A DNA stretch of 64,000 nt from Clostridia bacterium (lineage in GTDB: Bacteria; Bacillota; Clostridia; Oscillospirales; Butyricicoccaceae), in contig JAQXOO010000009.1 of assembly GCA_029099685.1 (NCBI GenBank), forward strand, positions 1 to 64,000, given 5' to 3'. Shown in pieces: positions 25,189-36,032 of this stretch; position 1 is the stretch's first letter; each line of letters begins with the position of its first letter. The notes beneath the pieces are model-generated. The model saw nothing but the letters and a program-made list of their open reading frames with translations, ran no database searches and was not told the origin of the DNA. The position numbers and the translations under genes are program-made.

Positions 25189-25190
25189 CC

Positions 25191-25914
25191 ATGGCAGCCC
25201 TGATTTGGACCGCGGCAAGCGTAGCCCTTATGCTGCTGGCAGTTTATTTCCTCTTTTGCGCCCATCTGGTAAACCGGTTCCTCCGCCGCAGGCCCTATGA
25301 TCCCGACCGGTTCGTTCGGGGATTGAAAGGCACGGCTATGGAGCCTTACGGCGAGATCATCCTGCGGGAGCGGGAATGGTTCGCCAAGCAGGACCGGGAG
25401 GACGTGTTCATCGAAAGCTACGACCATCTGAGCCTGCACGGCCAATACCTGACCCAAAAGGATGCCCGGGGTACCATGTTGCTGGTCCACGGCTTTCAGA
25501 GCAGCGGTGAGGGGGACTTCAGCTGCATTCTCAAGGAATATTACTCCATGGGCTTTAACCTGCTGGTCATCGATCAGCGGGCCAGCCTGCAAAGCCAGGG
25601 GGACTACCTGACCATGGGCGTCCGGGAACGGTGGGATGTGCGTTCCTGGTGCATCTGGCTGCTGCAGCGCATGGGCGAAAGGCACCGGGTGGTGCTGGAC
25701 GGCATCTCCATGGGCGGCGCTACCGTCTTGATGGCTGCCGGGCTGGACCTGCCCCCCAATGTGGTGGGCGTCATTGCCGACTGCCCCTTTACGTCTCCCC
25801 GGGATATTTTTGAGCATGTGATGCGCACCTCTATCAAGCTGCCCACCTGGCTTCTGTGGGGAGCCGACCTGTGTTGTCGACTCATGGCGGGCTTTTCCAT
25901 CGACGGCGCCCGCA
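25191..25914 (+). pseudogene. Alpha/beta hydrolase, C-terminally truncated
   Basis: About 240 residues match a membrane-anchored alpha/beta hydrolase: one N-terminal helix, MLLVHGFQSSGEGDF (oxyanion strand) and LDGISMGGATVLMAAGLDLP (nucleophile Ser). The homology stops after LCCRLMAGFSIDGA near 25,905, just before the region where the catalytic Asp and His should be. The open frame continues with an Arg-rich sequence that looks like out-of-frame translation. A deletion seems to have fused this gene with the tail of another. Confidence 0.7.
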
Positions 25915-26223
25915 CCGGACAGTGCCGTCACCTATCTGGACGAAAACGGCAGCGTCATCTCAGAAGAGCAAGCCCTCTCCCGGAAAATGGCGGACAGCAG
26001 CGGCAAGGTGCTGTTTACCTACCTGTGGCGCAACCGGTCGGTGCGCAGTGTGCGCTGTCTTTCCGAGACAGAGGGCGGGCCGCGCTTTGCGGCGCTGGCC
26101 TGGGACGCTTATTACACCGGTCAGGCCAAAGCAAGGCTGGTAGACGCCGCCTTTTGGGCTGTTTATGTCCTGGAGACCGCCGCCGTGGCACTGATTTATT
26201 GGAAAAAGCGGCAGAAAGCATAA
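25915..26223 (+). pseudogene. 3' fragment of a different membrane-protein gene
   Basis: From about 25,915 a second frame reads a sensible protein tail: AVTYLDENGSVISEEQALSR, then VLFTYLWRNRSVRSVRCLSE, and a final transmembrane helix AAFWAVYVLETAAVALIYW followed by KKRQKA and the stop at 26221-26223. It has no start codon or ribosome site of its own. Read with the preceding hydrolase fragment, it marks a fusion point between two unrelated genes. Confidence 0.6.
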
Positions 26224-26228
26224 AAAAT

Positions 26229-26260
26229 GACCCGTTTGGCAAGATGCCAAACGGGTTTTC
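26229..26260 (+). terminator. Intrinsic terminator
   Basis: CCCGTTTGGC AAGAT GCCAAACGGG with TTTTC after it. Confidence 0.85.
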
Positions 26261-26391
26261 GTTTTGTCCCCGGAAGACCTGGCGGCGCAGGCGGGACGGC
26301 CTTTTCCCCTATAAGCTGAAAAAAGGCACGGTTGACCGTGTTTTTCATAAACCACATCATACCGTCATCCCTTCGATGTAAGCCGCCGCAG

Positions 26392-26440
26392 GCGGCTCTT
26401 AGGCCAGGATGGCGCAGCGCCCCAAAGCGATCCGCAGGCA
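26392..26440 (+). repeat. Dispersed intergenic repeat, single unit B
   Basis: One unit of the family seen in clusters A and C: GGCTCTTAGGCCAGGATGGC then GCAGCGCCCCAAAGCGATCC and GCAGGC. It lies alone between the broken hydrolase and the truncated phosphatase. Confidence 0.8.
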
Positions 26441-26489
26441 CGCTCCGGTGTAAGCCGCTTCCAGGCGGTGCGCTTCATGTTTTTGGTTT

Positions 26490-26740
26490 TCATTTGAGGA
26501 AAGAAAGGTCGCCCATGCAGCGGATCATCCGCTTGCCATCATCCTTCACGGTCATTCGTGAGACGCTCCCCGCCCCGCCCCACAGCTCACAGGTGTTCAG
26601 GCTCTCCACCGGCAAACACTGAAACGTGGCATTGAACAGGCTCAAAAGGTCACCGTGAGACACAGTGATGATGTTTTCCTCATGGTTTTCCATAATCTCA
26701 TTTAAAAAAGGCTGCAGAGGAATTCTCCATGGATCGGCTC
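26490..26740 (-). pseudogene. C-terminal remnant of a histidine phosphatase
   Basis: The minus-strand frame ends with IITVSHGDLLSLFNATFQCL and CELWGGAGSVSRMTV, the C-terminal half of a phosphoglycerate-mutase-like phosphatase (the VSHG His is the second catalytic His). The N-terminal RHG part is missing; upstream the frame runs into a repeat (26742-26803). It is a gene fragment, not a working enzyme. Confidence 0.65.
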
Positions 26741-26741
26741 T

Positions 26742-26803
26742 TTCTCTCCCCCAGTCAGCTCCGCTGACAGCCCCCTCGTCAGAGGGGGCCAAGGGGGCGC
26801 GCT
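26742..26803. repeat. Dispersed GC-rich intergenic repeat, second family
   Basis: Contains CTCCCCCAGTCAGCTCCGCT and CAGCCCCCTCGTCAGAGGGG, with internal dyads (AGCTCCGCT; CCCCCTC/GAGGGGG). Sequences of this style are common between genes in gut Clostridia. Only one copy is in this window. Confidence 0.5.
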
Positions 26804-26820
26804 TTTCACGTACTGTTTGC

Positions 26821-27489
26821 TTATTCCAGGCCGAAGTGCTTTGCCAGCTGGTCCAGCATCTCCTGACGGGTGTCACCGGCGGAAAAGTCCCGCTTGAACA
26901 CGGCGAAGCCGCTGTTTTCAAAGGCCTCAAAGATTTCGGGACGGTTGACCTTGGCGATACAGGCGCGGAAGTTATCCTCGGCCCACTTGGGATCGGGACA
27001 GTCGTCGATGACCGACAGCAGGAACTGCTTGTCCTCGTCGGACCGGTCAAAGAATCGCTCTGCCGAGATGGTCTGGGGAGACAGCATGACGGCTACATGG
27101 CCGTAATCAGAAACCTCCCGCAGCATTTCAATGGTCAGGTTGGTGTCCACGATGATCTTTTTGCCGGCGGCTGACATTTTGATCAGCTCCAGCACCTGAA
27201 ACTGGCTCACTTCACAGGCGCTGCCCTCGATCCAGGCATTGTATTCCTCCGGGGTGCGGGTGACAAAGGCCTCCCAGGAAGGCATCTGCTTGGTATAGCA
27301 CAAATTGGGCTGCAGCTTGGGGTCGGCCACTTCCCGCATTTCATGAATGCCGTAGTTTTCGCTGTAATGGAGCATGTCGTATTTCTCGGCCAGCATGGCG
27401 CACATGGTGGACTTGCCCGCATAGGCCGTGCCGGTGATGAAATAACAGTTGCGGAGATAGTGCTTCAAAATATTGTTTTCGATATGCAT
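26821..27489 (-). CDS. P-loop nucleotide kinase-like protein
   Basis: A 222-residue protein with a Walker A motif GTAYAGKST (about residues 20-28) and a likely Walker B around KKIIVDTNLT. The rest resembles small AAA/NMP-kinase-like proteins. A substrate cannot be assigned. The ATG at 27489 follows GGAGGTACC; the longer frame from 27534 runs into the terminator hairpin. Confidence 0.72.
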   Translation of the reverse strand: MHIENNILKHYLRNCYFITGTAYAGKSTMCAMLAEKYDMLHYSENYGIHEMREVADPKLQPNLCYTKQMPSWEAFVTRTPEEYNAWIEGSACEVSQFQVLELIKMSAAGKKIIVDTNLTIEMLREVSDYGHVAVMLSPQTISAERFFDRSDEDKQFLLSVIDDCPDPKWAEDNFRACIAKVNRPEIFEAFENSGFAVFKRDFSAGDTRQEMLDQLAKHFGLE

Positions 27490-27512
27490 ATGGTACCTCC
27501 GGATAGAAGAGA

Positions 27513-27553
27513 AGGGATTGCTACGCAGCATCATTTGCGTAGCAATCCCTTTT
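27513..27553 (-). terminator. Terminator at the end of the ribosomal supercluster
   Basis: Perfect 15-bp stem AGGGATTGCTACGCA / TGCGTAGCAATCCCT with an 8-nt loop, just after rplQ. The pyrimidine tail on the minus strand is interrupted, so part of the transcription may read into the kinase gene. Confidence 0.8.
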
Positions 27554-27574
27554 GGATCGGTGGGCTAATGTAAA

Positions 27575-27916
27575 TCAGACCAGCTCGATGATGGCCATTT
27601 CAGCGCCATCGCCCCGGCGGGGGCCGATACGGGTGATGCGGACATAGCCGCCGTTACGCTCAGCGTACTTGGGGGCCAGTTCGTCAAAGACCTTCTTGAC
27701 AACATCTTCCTTGGTGATGAAGGTCATAGCGGCACGCTTGGCGGCCAGATCGCCTTTTTTGCCGAGGGTGATCATTTTTTCAGCAAGGGGACGCACCTCT
27801 TTGGCTCTGGTAACGGTGGTCTCGATCTTGCCGTTCTCCAGCAGATAGGTGACCATGGCGCGCAGCATGGCGCGGCGGTGGTCGGTAGGTCTGCCGAGCT
27901 TGCGGGTTCCGGGCAT
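27575..27916 (-). CDS. rplQ: 50S ribosomal protein L17
   Basis: Full-length, 113 residues, with the conserved start [20 protein letters not shown] and the end [21 protein letters not shown]17 lies near the exit tunnel of the large subunit. Last gene of the cluster; many Firmicutes have ecfA/T genes next, but here a terminator follows. Confidence 0.97.
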   Translation of the reverse strand: MPGTRKLGRPTDHRRAMLRAMVTYLLENGKIETTVTRAKEVRPLAEKMITLGKKGDLAAKRAAMTFITKEDVVKKVFDELAPKYAERNGGYVRITRIGPRRGDGAEMAIIELV

Positions 27917-27990
27917 TTGTGTTACCTCCTCTTATCGGTCAAGACGGGGGACCGGCGCTGCACCGGGCAGCGCCGCCCTGCCTGTTCGGA

Positions 27991-28941
27991 TTAGTTGTTT
28001 TCTTCCTTCGCCAGGTTCAGGCCCATGTCGGCCATCTTCTTGACGACTTCCTCATAGGACTTGCGTCCCAGATTCCGGACCTTCATCATGTCTTCCTCGG
28101 TGGTGTTCACCAAGTCGGCCACTGTGTTGATGCCGGCACGCTTCAGACAGTTGAAGGAGCGGACGGAGAGATCCAGCTCTTCGATGGTCATCTCCAGGAC
28201 CTTGTCCTGGGTGGCTTCGCTCTTTTCCACCACGGTGGCCTTGGAGCCGATCTCGTCGGACAGATCCACAAACAGACTCAGGTGGTCGGTGAGGATCTTG
28301 GCCGCCAGAGAGATGGCGTCCCGGGCGGTGATGGTCTTATCGGTATAGACCTCCAGCGTCAGCTTATCATAGTTGGTCATGTTGCCCACGCGGGTATTCT
28401 CCACCACATAATTGACCTTATAGATCGGGGTGTAGATGGAGTCCACGGGGATCAGGCCGATGATGGACTGGGCAGGCTTGTTCTTTTCGGCGGGGACATA
28501 GCCGCGGCCGTGGTTGAACGTCAGCTCCATGGTGAACTTGGCATCCTCCATCAACGTGACGATGTGGAGTTCCGGGTTCAGTATTTCGATCTCGCTATCA
28601 CAGCGGATATCGCCGGCAGTGACTTCACCGGCGCCCATAGCCTCAATGGTCACGGTCTTCTCGCCGGCGCAGTGCAGCTTGGCGATGATGCCCTTGACAT
28701 TCAGAACGATCTCCGTGACATCCTCTTTCACACCGGGGACGGTGGAAAACTCATGCTGCACGCCGTCGATCTTGATGGAGGTGGCGGCAGTGCCGGGCAG
28801 AGAGGACAGCAGAATGCGGCGCAGGGAGTTACCGAGGGTAGTGCCATAGCCGATTTCCAGCGGCTCTACGACAAATTTGCCGTAGGATCCGTCTTCCAGG
28901 GCTTCGACACATTCAATACTGGGCTTTTCAATTGCAATCAT
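27991..28941 (-). CDS. rpoA: RNA polymerase alpha subunit
   Basis: A 316-residue protein with the N-terminal dimerisation domain ([20 protein letters not shown]) and the C-terminal helix-hairpin-helix domain that contacts UP elements ([41 protein letters not shown]). Typical length. Lies between rpsD and rplQ as in most bacteria. Confidence 0.98.
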   Translation of the reverse strand: MIAIEKPSIECVEALEDGSYGKFVVEPLEIGYGTTLGNSLRRILLSSLPGTAATSIKIDGVQHEFSTVPGVKEDVTEIVLNVKGIIAKLHCAGEKTVTIEAMGAGEVTAGDIRCDSEIEILNPELHIVTLMEDAKFTMELTFNHGRGYVPAEKNKPAQSIIGLIPVDSIYTPIYKVNYVVENTRVGNMTNYDKLTLEVYTDKTITARDAISLAAKILTDHLSLFVDLSDEIGSKATVVEKSEATQDKVLEMTIEELDLSVRSFNCLKRAGINTVADLVNTTEEDMMKVRNLGRKSYEEVVKKMADMGLNLAKEENN

Positions 28942-28997
28942 TCGTTACCCTCCTATGTTAAAGTCGCTGCTTAAGCTAACAAGATCCAATGCAGGGA

Positions 28998-29624
28998 TTA
29001 CTTGGAGTACAACTCGACGATGAGCTGCTCTTCGACCTGCAGATCGATCTCGCTGCGCTCAGGCAGATTGACGACAGTGGCCTGGGCCTTGTTCTTGTCG
29101 ACGCTGAGCCAGTTGAGGGCGGGGCGGGAAGCGTTGGCCTCCAGAACACCCTTGATCTTGTCGGAGCTCATGCTCTTTTCAACGATCGCGACCACATCGC
29201 CGGGCTTGACCAGGTAAGAGGGGATGTTAACGGCCTTGCCGTTGACGGTGAAATGACCGTGAGTGACCAGCTGACGGGCCTCGGGACGGCTCATCGCGAA
29301 GCCGGCGCGGTAGACCACGTTGTCCAGGCGGGACTCCAGAACCTTCAGCAGGTTCTCACCGGTCTTGCCGGTCATCTTGGAGGCCAGTTCAAAGTAGTGA
29401 TAGAACTGGTTCTCCAGCAGGCCGTAGTAGCGCTTGGCCTTCTGCTTCTCACGGAGCTGGGTGCCATACTCGCTCATCTTCTTGCGGCCCTGGCCGTGCT
29501 GGCCGGGGGCGTAGCTGCGGCGGGCGATGGCGCACTTATCGGTATAGCATCTGTCGCCCTTCAGGAAGAGCTTGTCGCCCTCTCTGCGGCAAATGCGGCA
29601 GACTGCGTCTCTATATCTTGCCAT
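28998..29624 (-). CDS. rpsD: 30S ribosomal protein S4
   Basis: A 208-residue protein with the S4 RNA-binding domain ([20 protein letters not shown]). The N-terminus has [23 protein letters not shown], a four-cysteine zinc-type form of S4. In many Firmicutes rpsD stands alone, but here it is inside the alpha operon. Confidence 0.97.
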   Translation of the reverse strand: MARYRDAVCRICRREGDKLFLKGDRCYTDKCAIARRSYAPGQHGQGRKKMSEYGTQLREKQKAKRYYGLLENQFYHYFELASKMTGKTGENLLKVLESRLDNVVYRAGFAMSRPEARQLVTHGHFTVNGKAVNIPSYLVKPGDVVAIVEKSMSSDKIKGVLEANASRPALNWLSVDKNKAQATVVNLPERSEIDLQVEEQLIVELYSK

Positions 29625-29638
29625 GTGACCTTACCTCC

Positions 29639-30049
29639 TTAGACTCTTCTTCTCTTGGGCGGACGGCAGCCATTGTGGGGGATGGGGGTGACGTCCTTGA
29701 TGCTGACCACTTCCAGACCGGCGGCCTGCAGGGCGCGGATGGCGGCCTCACGGCCGGCGCCGGGACCCCGGACATAGACCTCGACGGTCTTCAGGCCATG
29801 CTCCATAGCTGCCTTGGAAGCAGTTTCGGCAGTGGTCTGGGCGGCATAGGGAGTGGACTTTCTGCTGCCGCGGAAGCCGAGGCCGCCGGCGGAAGCCCAA
29901 GCGATAGCGTTGCCCTTCAGGTCGGTGATGGTAACGATGGTGTTATTGAAGGAAGACCGGATATGGACCTGGCCCTTTTCAATATTCTTGCGTTCACGGC
30001 GCTTGGTACGAACAGCAGCGCCCTTTTTGGTAGCCTGTGCCTTAGCCAT
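29639..30049 (-). CDS. rpsK: 30S ribosomal protein S11
   Basis: A 136-residue protein with [20 protein letters not shown] and the C-terminal [19 protein letters not shown] block. It forms the platform of the small subunit near the E site. Confidence 0.98.
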   Translation of the reverse strand: MAKAQATKKGAAVRTKRRERKNIEKGQVHIRSSFNNTIVTITDLKGNAIAWASAGGLGFRGSRKSTPYAAQTTAETASKAAMEHGLKTVEVYVRGPGAGREAAIRALQAAGLEVVSIKDVTPIPHNGCRPPKRRRV

Positions 30050-30062
30050 TTATCTTCCCTCC

Positions 30063-30431
30063 TTACTTCTTCTTGTTGGCAATGGTCTTCTTGGGACCCT
30101 TGCGGGTTCTGGCGTTGGTCTTGGACCGCTGGCCGCGGACGGGCAGGCCCTTGCGGTGACGCAGGCCGCGGTAGGAGCCGATCTCCACCAGACGCTTGAT
30201 ATTCAGAGCCACATCGCGGCGCAGGTCGCCCTCCACCACATAGTCATGCTCGATGGCTTCGCGCAGCTTGGCGGCTTCATCTTCGGTCAGATCCTTAACA
30301 CGGGTGTCAGGATTGATGCCAGTCTTCTTCAGGATATCGTTGCTGAGTTTGCGGCCGATACCATAGATATAGGTCAGGCCGATTTCCACGCGCTTTTCGC
30401 GGGGAAGGTCAACACCGGCAATACGAGCCAT
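30063..30431 (-). CDS. rpsM: 30S ribosomal protein S13
   Basis: A 122-residue protein starting [20 protein letters not shown] and ending in the basic tail [12 protein letters not shown], which reaches into the P site. Head of the small subunit. Confidence 0.98.
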   Translation of the reverse strand: MARIAGVDLPREKRVEIGLTYIYGIGRKLSNDILKKTGINPDTRVKDLTEDEAAKLREAIEHDYVVEGDLRRDVALNIKRLVEIGSYRGLRHRKGLPVRGQRSKTNARTRKGPKKTIANKKK

Positions 30432-30453
30432 TTATTCTACCTCCTGTGTTCTT

Positions 30454-30821
<368 letters not shown>

Positions 30822-30839
30822 ACAAGTTGCCTCCTCGGT

Positions 30840-31613
30840 TTAAGCATGCCTTCCGTCTTTGTCGGCGGTCAGGATGATGGGTTCATCCTTGGTGATCAGG
30901 ACGGTGTTCTCATAGTGAGCGGACAAGCTTCCGTCCGCCGTTTTGACTGTCCAGCCATCGGATAGGCATTTGACCTCATAAGTGCCCATGTTCACCATCG
31001 GCTCGATGGCGATGGTCATGCCGGCAACCAGCCGCGGACCGTGTCCGGCCCGGCCGGGAGCCAGGAAATTCGGCACTTCGGGCTCCTCGTGCAGCGCACT
31101 TCCGACGCCGTGTCCTACATAGTCCCGCACCTGTGAAAAGCCGTTCTTTACGGTATATTCGTCAATGGCACGGGAAATATCGGAGATTCTGTAGCCCTCG
31201 CGGGCGTACTTGATGCCCTCATAGAAGCTCTGCCGGGTCACCTGGATGAGCTTTTGTGTGCTTTCCGGGATGGCGCCTGCAGCATAGGTAGCCGCGCAGT
31301 CGCCATGGTAGCCCATATAAAGCGCACCCACATCGATCTTGACGATATCTCCTTGCTTCACCTTTCTGCTGCCCGGAATGCCATGAATGACTTCGTCATT
31401 GATGGAGCAGCAGATGGAACCGGGGAAGCCGCCGTAGCCCAGGAAGGACGGCTTTGCGCCGTAACCCTCGATGACCTTTCGGGCGGCATGGTCAAGCTCT
31501 CTGGTGGTGATGCCCGGCGCGACCAGCTCGCCGCAGGCCCTTCTGGCCAGCTCGGCGATCTGTCCCGCCTCCGCCATGAGTTTGATCTCATGGGGCGATT
31601 TGATCTTTATCAT
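30840..31613 (-). CDS. map: Type I methionine aminopeptidase
   Basis: A 257-residue metalloprotease removing initiator Met. The five metal ligands are visible in [20 protein letters not shown] (two Asp), [17 protein letters not shown] (His), MTIAIEPMV (Glu) and the C-terminal [11 protein letters not shown] (Glu). The start overlaps the adk stop by 4 bp. Confidence 0.97.
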   Translation of the reverse strand: MIKIKSPHEIKLMAEAGQIAELARRACGELVAPGITTRELDHAARKVIEGYGAKPSFLGYGGFPGSICCSINDEVIHGIPGSRKVKQGDIVKIDVGALYMGYHGDCAATYAAGAIPESTQKLIQVTRQSFYEGIKYAREGYRISDISRAIDEYTVKNGFSQVRDYVGHGVGSALHEEPEVPNFLAPGRAGHGPRLVAGMTIAIEPMVNMGTYEVKCLSDGWTVKTADGSLSAHYENTVLITKDEPIILTADKDGRHA

Positions 31614-32245
31614 ACGTTCAGCCCCAGCGTATCGAAGATCCGCTTGCGGATCTCATCCACACTGCCGATGCCTTCCACCGAGCGCAGCTTGCCCAGCTGT
31701 GCATAGTGTTCCTTCACCGGTTCGGTCTGCGCGTGATAAACTTCCAGGCGCTGGAGCACCACCTCAGGATCGTCGTCATGACGGATGCCCAGCTTTTCGC
31801 CGCATTTGTCGCAGACGCCTTCCACCTTGGGGGGGTTGCCCTCCACGTGGTAGGTGGCGTGACATTTGGGGCAGGTGCGGCGGCCGGCCATGCGGTGAAC
31901 GATGGCTTCGTCCGGCACCTCGATGGACAGGGCGGCGTCCACATCGGTAAAGGACTCCATGGCTTCGGCCTGGGCCACGGTGCGGGGGAACCCATCGAAG
32001 ATGGCGCCCTGCTCACAGTCGTGGGAGGCCAGCTTTTCCTTCACCAGGCCGATGATCAGATCATCGGGCACCAGCTTGCCGCCGTCCATATAGGATTTTG
32101 CCTGTCTGCCCAGTTCTGTGCCCTGGGCGATGGCCTCGCGCAGAAGGTTTCCCGTGGAGATCACGGGAACCTTCAGCGCGGCTTTGATGAAATCTGCTTG
32201 CGTGCCTTTTCCCGCGCCGGGGGCACCCAGTAAGATCAGTTTCAT
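31610..32245 (-). CDS. adk: Adenylate kinase
   Basis: A 211-residue enzyme (ATP + AMP = 2 ADP) with the P-loop [16 protein letters not shown] site [23 protein letters not shown], and the long lid with [15 protein letters not shown]...CDKCGEKL, a four-cysteine zinc lid typical of Gram-positives. Confidence 0.98.
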   Translation of the reverse strand: MKLILLGAPGAGKGTQADFIKAALKVPVISTGNLLREAIAQGTELGRQAKSYMDGGKLVPDDLIIGLVKEKLASHDCEQGAIFDGFPRTVAQAEAMESFTDVDAALSIEVPDEAIVHRMAGRRTCPKCHATYHVEGNPPKVEGVCDKCGEKLGIRHDDDPEVVLQRLEVYHAQTEPVKEHYAQLGKLRSVEGIGSVDEIRKRIFDTLGLNV

Positions 32246-32264
32246 AAAACGGCCGTTTCCTTTC

Positions 32265-33533
32265 TTATTCCAGGAAGCCCTTGTAGTGACGCATCATCAG
32301 CTCGCCCTCGATGGCGCGGACAGTCTCCAGAGAGACGCTGACCATAATGAGGGTGGTGGTGCCGCCGATGGCCAGTCCGCCCAGGCTGGGGAGGTTGGAC
32401 ATGATCTGGGGCAGGGCGGCGATGATCGCCAGGAAGATAGCGCCCATCATGGTAATCTTGTTCAGGACCTTTGCGATGAAGTCGGAGGTGGGCTTGCCCG
32501 GACGGAAGCCGGGGATAAAGCCGCCGTTCTTCTTCATGTTGTTGGCCACCTCAATGGGGTTGAACTGAATGGTGGAGTAGAAGTAAGCGAAGGCAAAGAT
32601 CAGCAGGACGTAGATGATGATATAGGCGGTGGCGCCGGGCGCGAACCACTTGTTGGTCATGTTCCACCAGAAGCCGCCCTCCTGGGGCTGGGTGAAACCG
32701 GCGATGGTGGCGGGGACGCCGCAGATGGTGGAGGCGAAGATGACGGGCATGACGCCGGACATGTTCACCTTCATGGGCAGGTGGGTGCTCTGGCCGCCGT
32801 ACTGCTTCCGTCCCACCACACGCTTGGCGTACTGCACCGGGATGCGGCGCTCAGCCTCGGTGATATAGACGATGAAGGCGATGATGGCCAGGCAGATCAC
32901 CAGGGTGATGATCATGGCCCACCACTGCATATTGATGATCTTGACCACAGCTCTGAGGCCCTGGGAGACGATACCAACAAGCAGGATGATGGAGATACCG
33001 TTTCCGATGCCCTTTTCCGTGATCTGGTCACCCAGCCACATGACGAACATGGAACCGGCCATCATGGTTGCGATGATGACAATGGCGCTCCACAGGTCGG
33101 CGCGGGTCAGAACGCCCATGCTCTTCAGGGTGACGTAGTAACCCAGAGCCATGATGCAGGCCAGCACCAGAGTGGTGATGCGGACGATCTTCTGGATCTT
33201 TTTCTTACCCTCTTCGCCGCCCTCTTTGGCCAGCCGCTCCAGGGCCGGGATGGCCACCTGCAGCAGCTGGATGATGATGGACGCATTGATATAGGGATAA
33301 ATGCTCATGGCGAAGATGGAAGCGGTGGACATACCGCCGCCGGCCAGGGTATTGAAGTAACCCAGCAGGTTGCCGCTGTTCAGAGCGGCGAACTGGTCAG
33401 CCAGCAGCTTGGTGTCCACAAAGGGGACGTAGATGGCGAAACCCAGACGGAAAATGATGATGGCGAACAGGACGAAGGTCAGCTTTTTGCGCAGCTCGGG
33501 GATCTTCCACGCATTTTTGACGGTTTCGATCAC
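32265..33533 (-). CDS. secY: Protein translocase subunit SecY
   Basis: A 422-residue channel protein with ten hydrophobic helices, plug region (SGGNL-like [17 protein letters not shown]) and the conserved loops [20 protein letters not shown] and [16 protein letters not shown]. It forms the membrane pore with SecE and SecG. The start is adjacent to the rplO stop. Confidence 0.98.
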   Translation of the reverse strand: MIETVKNAWKIPELRKKLTFVLFAIIIFRLGFAIYVPFVDTKLLADQFAALNSGNLLGYFNTLAGGGMSTASIFAMSIYPYINASIIIQLLQVAIPALERLAKEGGEEGKKKIQKIVRITTLVLACIMALGYYVTLKSMGVLTRADLWSAIVIIATMMAGSMFVMWLGDQITEKGIGNGISIILLVGIVSQGLRAVVKIINMQWWAMIITLVICLAIIAFIVYITEAERRIPVQYAKRVVGRKQYGGQSTHLPMKVNMSGVMPVIFASTICGVPATIAGFTQPQEGGFWWNMTNKWFAPGATAYIIIYVLLIFAFAYFYSTIQFNPIEVANNMKKNGGFIPGFRPGKPTSDFIAKVLNKITMMGAIFLAIIAALPQIMSNLPSLGGLAIGGTTTLIMVSVSLETVRAIEGELMMRHYKGFLE

Positions 33534-33983
33534 TTAGATCACCTCCGCCTTTCCTCCTGCGGCTTCGATCTTTTCTTTGGCGGAAGCGGTGATGCCGGCG
33601 GCCTTGACCGTCAGCTTCTTCTCCAGCGCACCCTTGCCCAGGATGCGGACGCCATCGTACTTTTTGCTCACCAGGCCCTGGGCCACCAGGGTCTCGAAGG
33701 TAACTTCGGTGCCGTTTTCCAGAGCGTTCAGCTGAGCCACGTTGACCTCAGCATAGTTCTTGGCAAAAATGTTGTGGAAGCCGCGCTTGGGCAGACGGCG
33801 GGTGAGGGGCATCTGGCCGCCCTCGAAACCGGGGCGGACGCCGCCGCCGCTGCGGGCCCACTGGCCCTTGTGACCACGGCCGGCGGTCTTGCCGTTGCCG
33901 GAGCCCATGCCGCGGCCCTTGCACTTGCGGGTCTTGGTGCTACCGGCAGCGGGCTGTAAATCATGCAGTTTCATTTCCGGCAA
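33534..33983 (-). CDS. rplO: 50S ribosomal protein L15
   Basis: A 149-residue protein with [26 protein letters not shown] N-terminal Gly/Lys-rich extension ([20 protein letters not shown]) and [18 protein letters not shown]. Standard length. Confidence 0.97.
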   Translation of the reverse strand: MPEMKLHDLQPAAGSTKTRKCKGRGMGSGNGKTAGRGHKGQWARSGGGVRPGFEGGQMPLTRRLPKRGFHNIFAKNYAEVNVAQLNALENGTEVTFETLVAQGLVSKKYDGVRILGKGALEKKLTVKAAGITASAKEKIEAAGGKAEVI

Positions 33984-33988
33984 CCTCC

Positions 33989-34171
33989 TTAGTTCATTTC
34001 TTCAACGCGGATCAGGTAGCTGATCTGGCTGATCTTGCCGCGGGTCATCTCGTTGTCGGGCTGGACGGTGGTATCACCGATCTTGGTCAGGCCCAGAGAG
34101 ACAGCGGTGGCGATATGCTTTTTGAAGCGGCCGTTCAGGCTCTTCACCAGGGTAATCTTATAAGTCTTCAT
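33989..34171 (-). CDS. rpmD: 50S ribosomal protein L30
   Basis: A 60-residue protein, [20 protein letters not shown] and [14 protein letters not shown]; short bacterial form. Located between rpsE and rplO as usual. Confidence 0.96.
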   Translation of the reverse strand: MKTYKITLVKSLNGRFKKHIATAVSLGLTKIGDTTVQPDNEMTRGKISQISYLIRVEEMN

Positions 34172-34186
34172 GGTGTTCAGCCCTCC

Positions 34187-34684
34187 TTACAGCTCGCTGA
34201 CGTCCTTGCCGCGGACAACCGCGACCTGCTGGGCGTCACGCAGGGACTTCAGACCCTCCATGGTGGCGGCGACCACGTTCTGGGGGTTGTTGGAACGCAG
34301 GCACTTGGTACGGATGTCGCGGATGCCGGCCATTTCCACAACGGCACGGACAGAGCCGCCGGCGATAACGCCGGTACCGGGGGCAGCGGGCTTCAGCAGC
34401 ACGCGGCCGGCGCCGAACTTGCCGATGACCTCATGGGGGATGGTGGTGCCGGCCATAGAGATCCGGACCAGGTTCTTCTTGGCATCTTCGATGCCCTTGC
34501 GGATGGCGTCGGGGACTTCAGAGGACTTGCCCAGGCCGAACCCAACGATACCGTTGCCATTGCCAACCACCACGAGAGCGGAGAACTTCATGACACGGCC
34601 GCCCTTGACGGTCTTGGAGACGCGATTCAGAGCAACGACCTTTTCACTCAGTTCCAGGGTGCTGGCGTCGATCAATTTAGCCAT
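34187..34684 (-). CDS. rpsE: 30S ribosomal protein S5
   Basis: A 165-residue protein with the double-stranded RNA-binding domain ([34 protein letters not shown]) and C-terminal fold [20 protein letters not shown]. Involved in decoding fidelity. Confidence 0.98.
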   Translation of the reverse strand: MAKLIDASTLELSEKVVALNRVSKTVKGGRVMKFSALVVVGNGNGIVGFGLGKSSEVPDAIRKGIEDAKKNLVRISMAGTTIPHEVIGKFGAGRVLLKPAAPGTGVIAGGSVRAVVEMAGIRDIRTKCLRSNNPQNVVAATMEGLKSLRDAQQVAVVRGKDVSEL

Positions 34685-34699
34685 AGTGTATGTCCTCCC

Positions 34700-35059
34700 T
34701 TAAAACTTCAGTCCGCCTTCGCGGGCGGCGTCTGCCAGAGCCTGAACACGGCCATGATAGACATAACCGCCGCGGTCAAAGACCACTTCTTCAATGCCCT
34801 TGGCCTTGGCGCGTTCAGCGACCAGCTGGCCGACCTTCTTGGCAGCCTCGACGTTGCCGCCGTACATGCCGAAATCCTTCTCGTTGCTGGAAGCGGCAGC
34901 CAGCGTGACGCCGTTGACGTCGTCGATGACCTGCGCGTAGATGTTCTTGCTGCTGCGGAAAACGTCCAGACGGGGACGGGCGGGCGTGCCGGAAATGTGG
35001 GCGCGCACTCTCTTGTGTCTCTTCAGACGCTGAGCGTTGGAATCATACTTCTTAACCAT
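34700..35059 (-). CDS. rplR: 50S ribosomal protein L18
   Basis: A 119-residue 5S rRNA-binding protein with [35 protein letters not shown] and [20 protein letters not shown]. Confidence 0.98.
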   Translation of the reverse strand: MVKKYDSNAQRLKRHKRVRAHISGTPARPRLDVFRSSKNIYAQVIDDVNGVTLAAASSNEKDFGMYGGNVEAAKKVGQLVAERAKAKGIEEVVFDRGGYVYHGRVQALADAAREGGLKF

Positions 35060-35073
35060 TTATGCGCACCTCC

Positions 35074-35619
35074 TTATTTCTTCTTGCCGCCGGTCTTGCC
35101 TTCCTTGCGGCGGACAACCTCACCGGCATAGCGGATACCCTTGCCCTTATAGGGTTCGGGCGGACGCTTCTCGCGGACTTCGGCGGCAAACTGACCGACG
35201 GTCTGCTTGTCGATGCCGTTGATGACGATCTTGTTGGGAGCGGGGACGTCGATGGTGATGCCGTTCTTCTCCTCCATGATGACCTGGTGAGAATAACCGA
35301 TGTTCATGACCAGCTTGTTGCCGTCCTTGGCCACACGGTAGCCGACGCCGTTGACTTCCAGCTCTTTCTTATAGCCCTCGGTCACACCCACGATCATGTT
35401 GTTGAGCAGGGTGCGGGTCAGGCCGTGCAGAGACTTGTGCAGTTTGTCCTCAGAGGGACGCTTGACATGGATGACATTGCCTTCCATCTCAAAGATCATA
35501 TCAGGGTGCAGCACCTGCGTGGTCTCACCCTTGGGGCCCTTAACGGTCACCTTGTTGGCGTCGAACTTGACTTCCACGCCGGCGGGGACGGTAATGGGCA
35601 TTCTGCCGATACGAGACAT
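35074..35619 (-). CDS. rplF: 50S ribosomal protein L6
   Basis: A 181-residue, two-fold repeated protein: SRIGRMPITVPAGVEVKFDA and the C-terminal PEPYKGKGIRYAGEVVRRKE signature. Confidence 0.98.
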   Translation of the reverse strand: MSRIGRMPITVPAGVEVKFDANKVTVKGPKGETTQVLHPDMIFEMEGNVIHVKRPSEDKLHKSLHGLTRTLLNNMIVGVTEGYKKELEVNGVGYRVAKDGNKLVMNIGYSHQVIMEEKNGITIDVPAPNKIVINGIDKQTVGQFAAEVREKRPPEPYKGKGIRYAGEVVRRKEGKTGGKKK

Positions 35620-35633
35620 TGCTTCTTACCTCC

Positions 35634-36032
35634 TTACCAAATGAAAGCCAGGACTTCGCCGCCGACATGAAGCTCGCGGGCCTTCTTGTCGGTCATGATG
35701 CCCTTGCTGGTGGAAATGATGGCCACGCCCAGGCCCTTCAGAACGCGGGGCAGCTCGTCGGCGCCGGCGTAAACACGCAGGCCGGGCTTGCTCACGCGGC
35801 GCAGGCCGGAGATAGCCTTTTCTTTGTTGGCATTGTACTTCAGGGTGATCTTGATGGTGCCCTGAGTGCCGTTGTCAACGATCTCGAAGGCCTTGATGTA
35901 GCCTTCATCCAGCATGATCTGGGCAATGGCCTTCTTCATGCTGGAAGCCGGGACCTCCACGGTGGCGTGGCGGGCAGCGCCGGCATTGCGGATACGGGTC
36001 AGCATATCCGCGATGGGGTCAGTGATGTGCAT
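35634..36032 (-). CDS. rpsH: 30S ribosomal protein S8
   Basis: A 132-residue protein: [20 protein letters not shown] and C-terminal [19 protein letters not shown]. Binds helix 21 of 16S rRNA. An unusual 311-bp gap separates it from rpsN. Confidence 0.98.
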   Translation of the reverse strand: MHITDPIADMLTRIRNAGAARHATVEVPASSMKKAIAQIMLDEGYIKAFEIVDNGTQGTIKITLKYNANKEKAISGLRRVSKPGLRVYAGADELPRVLKGLGVAIISTSKGIMTDKKARELHVGGEVLAFIW

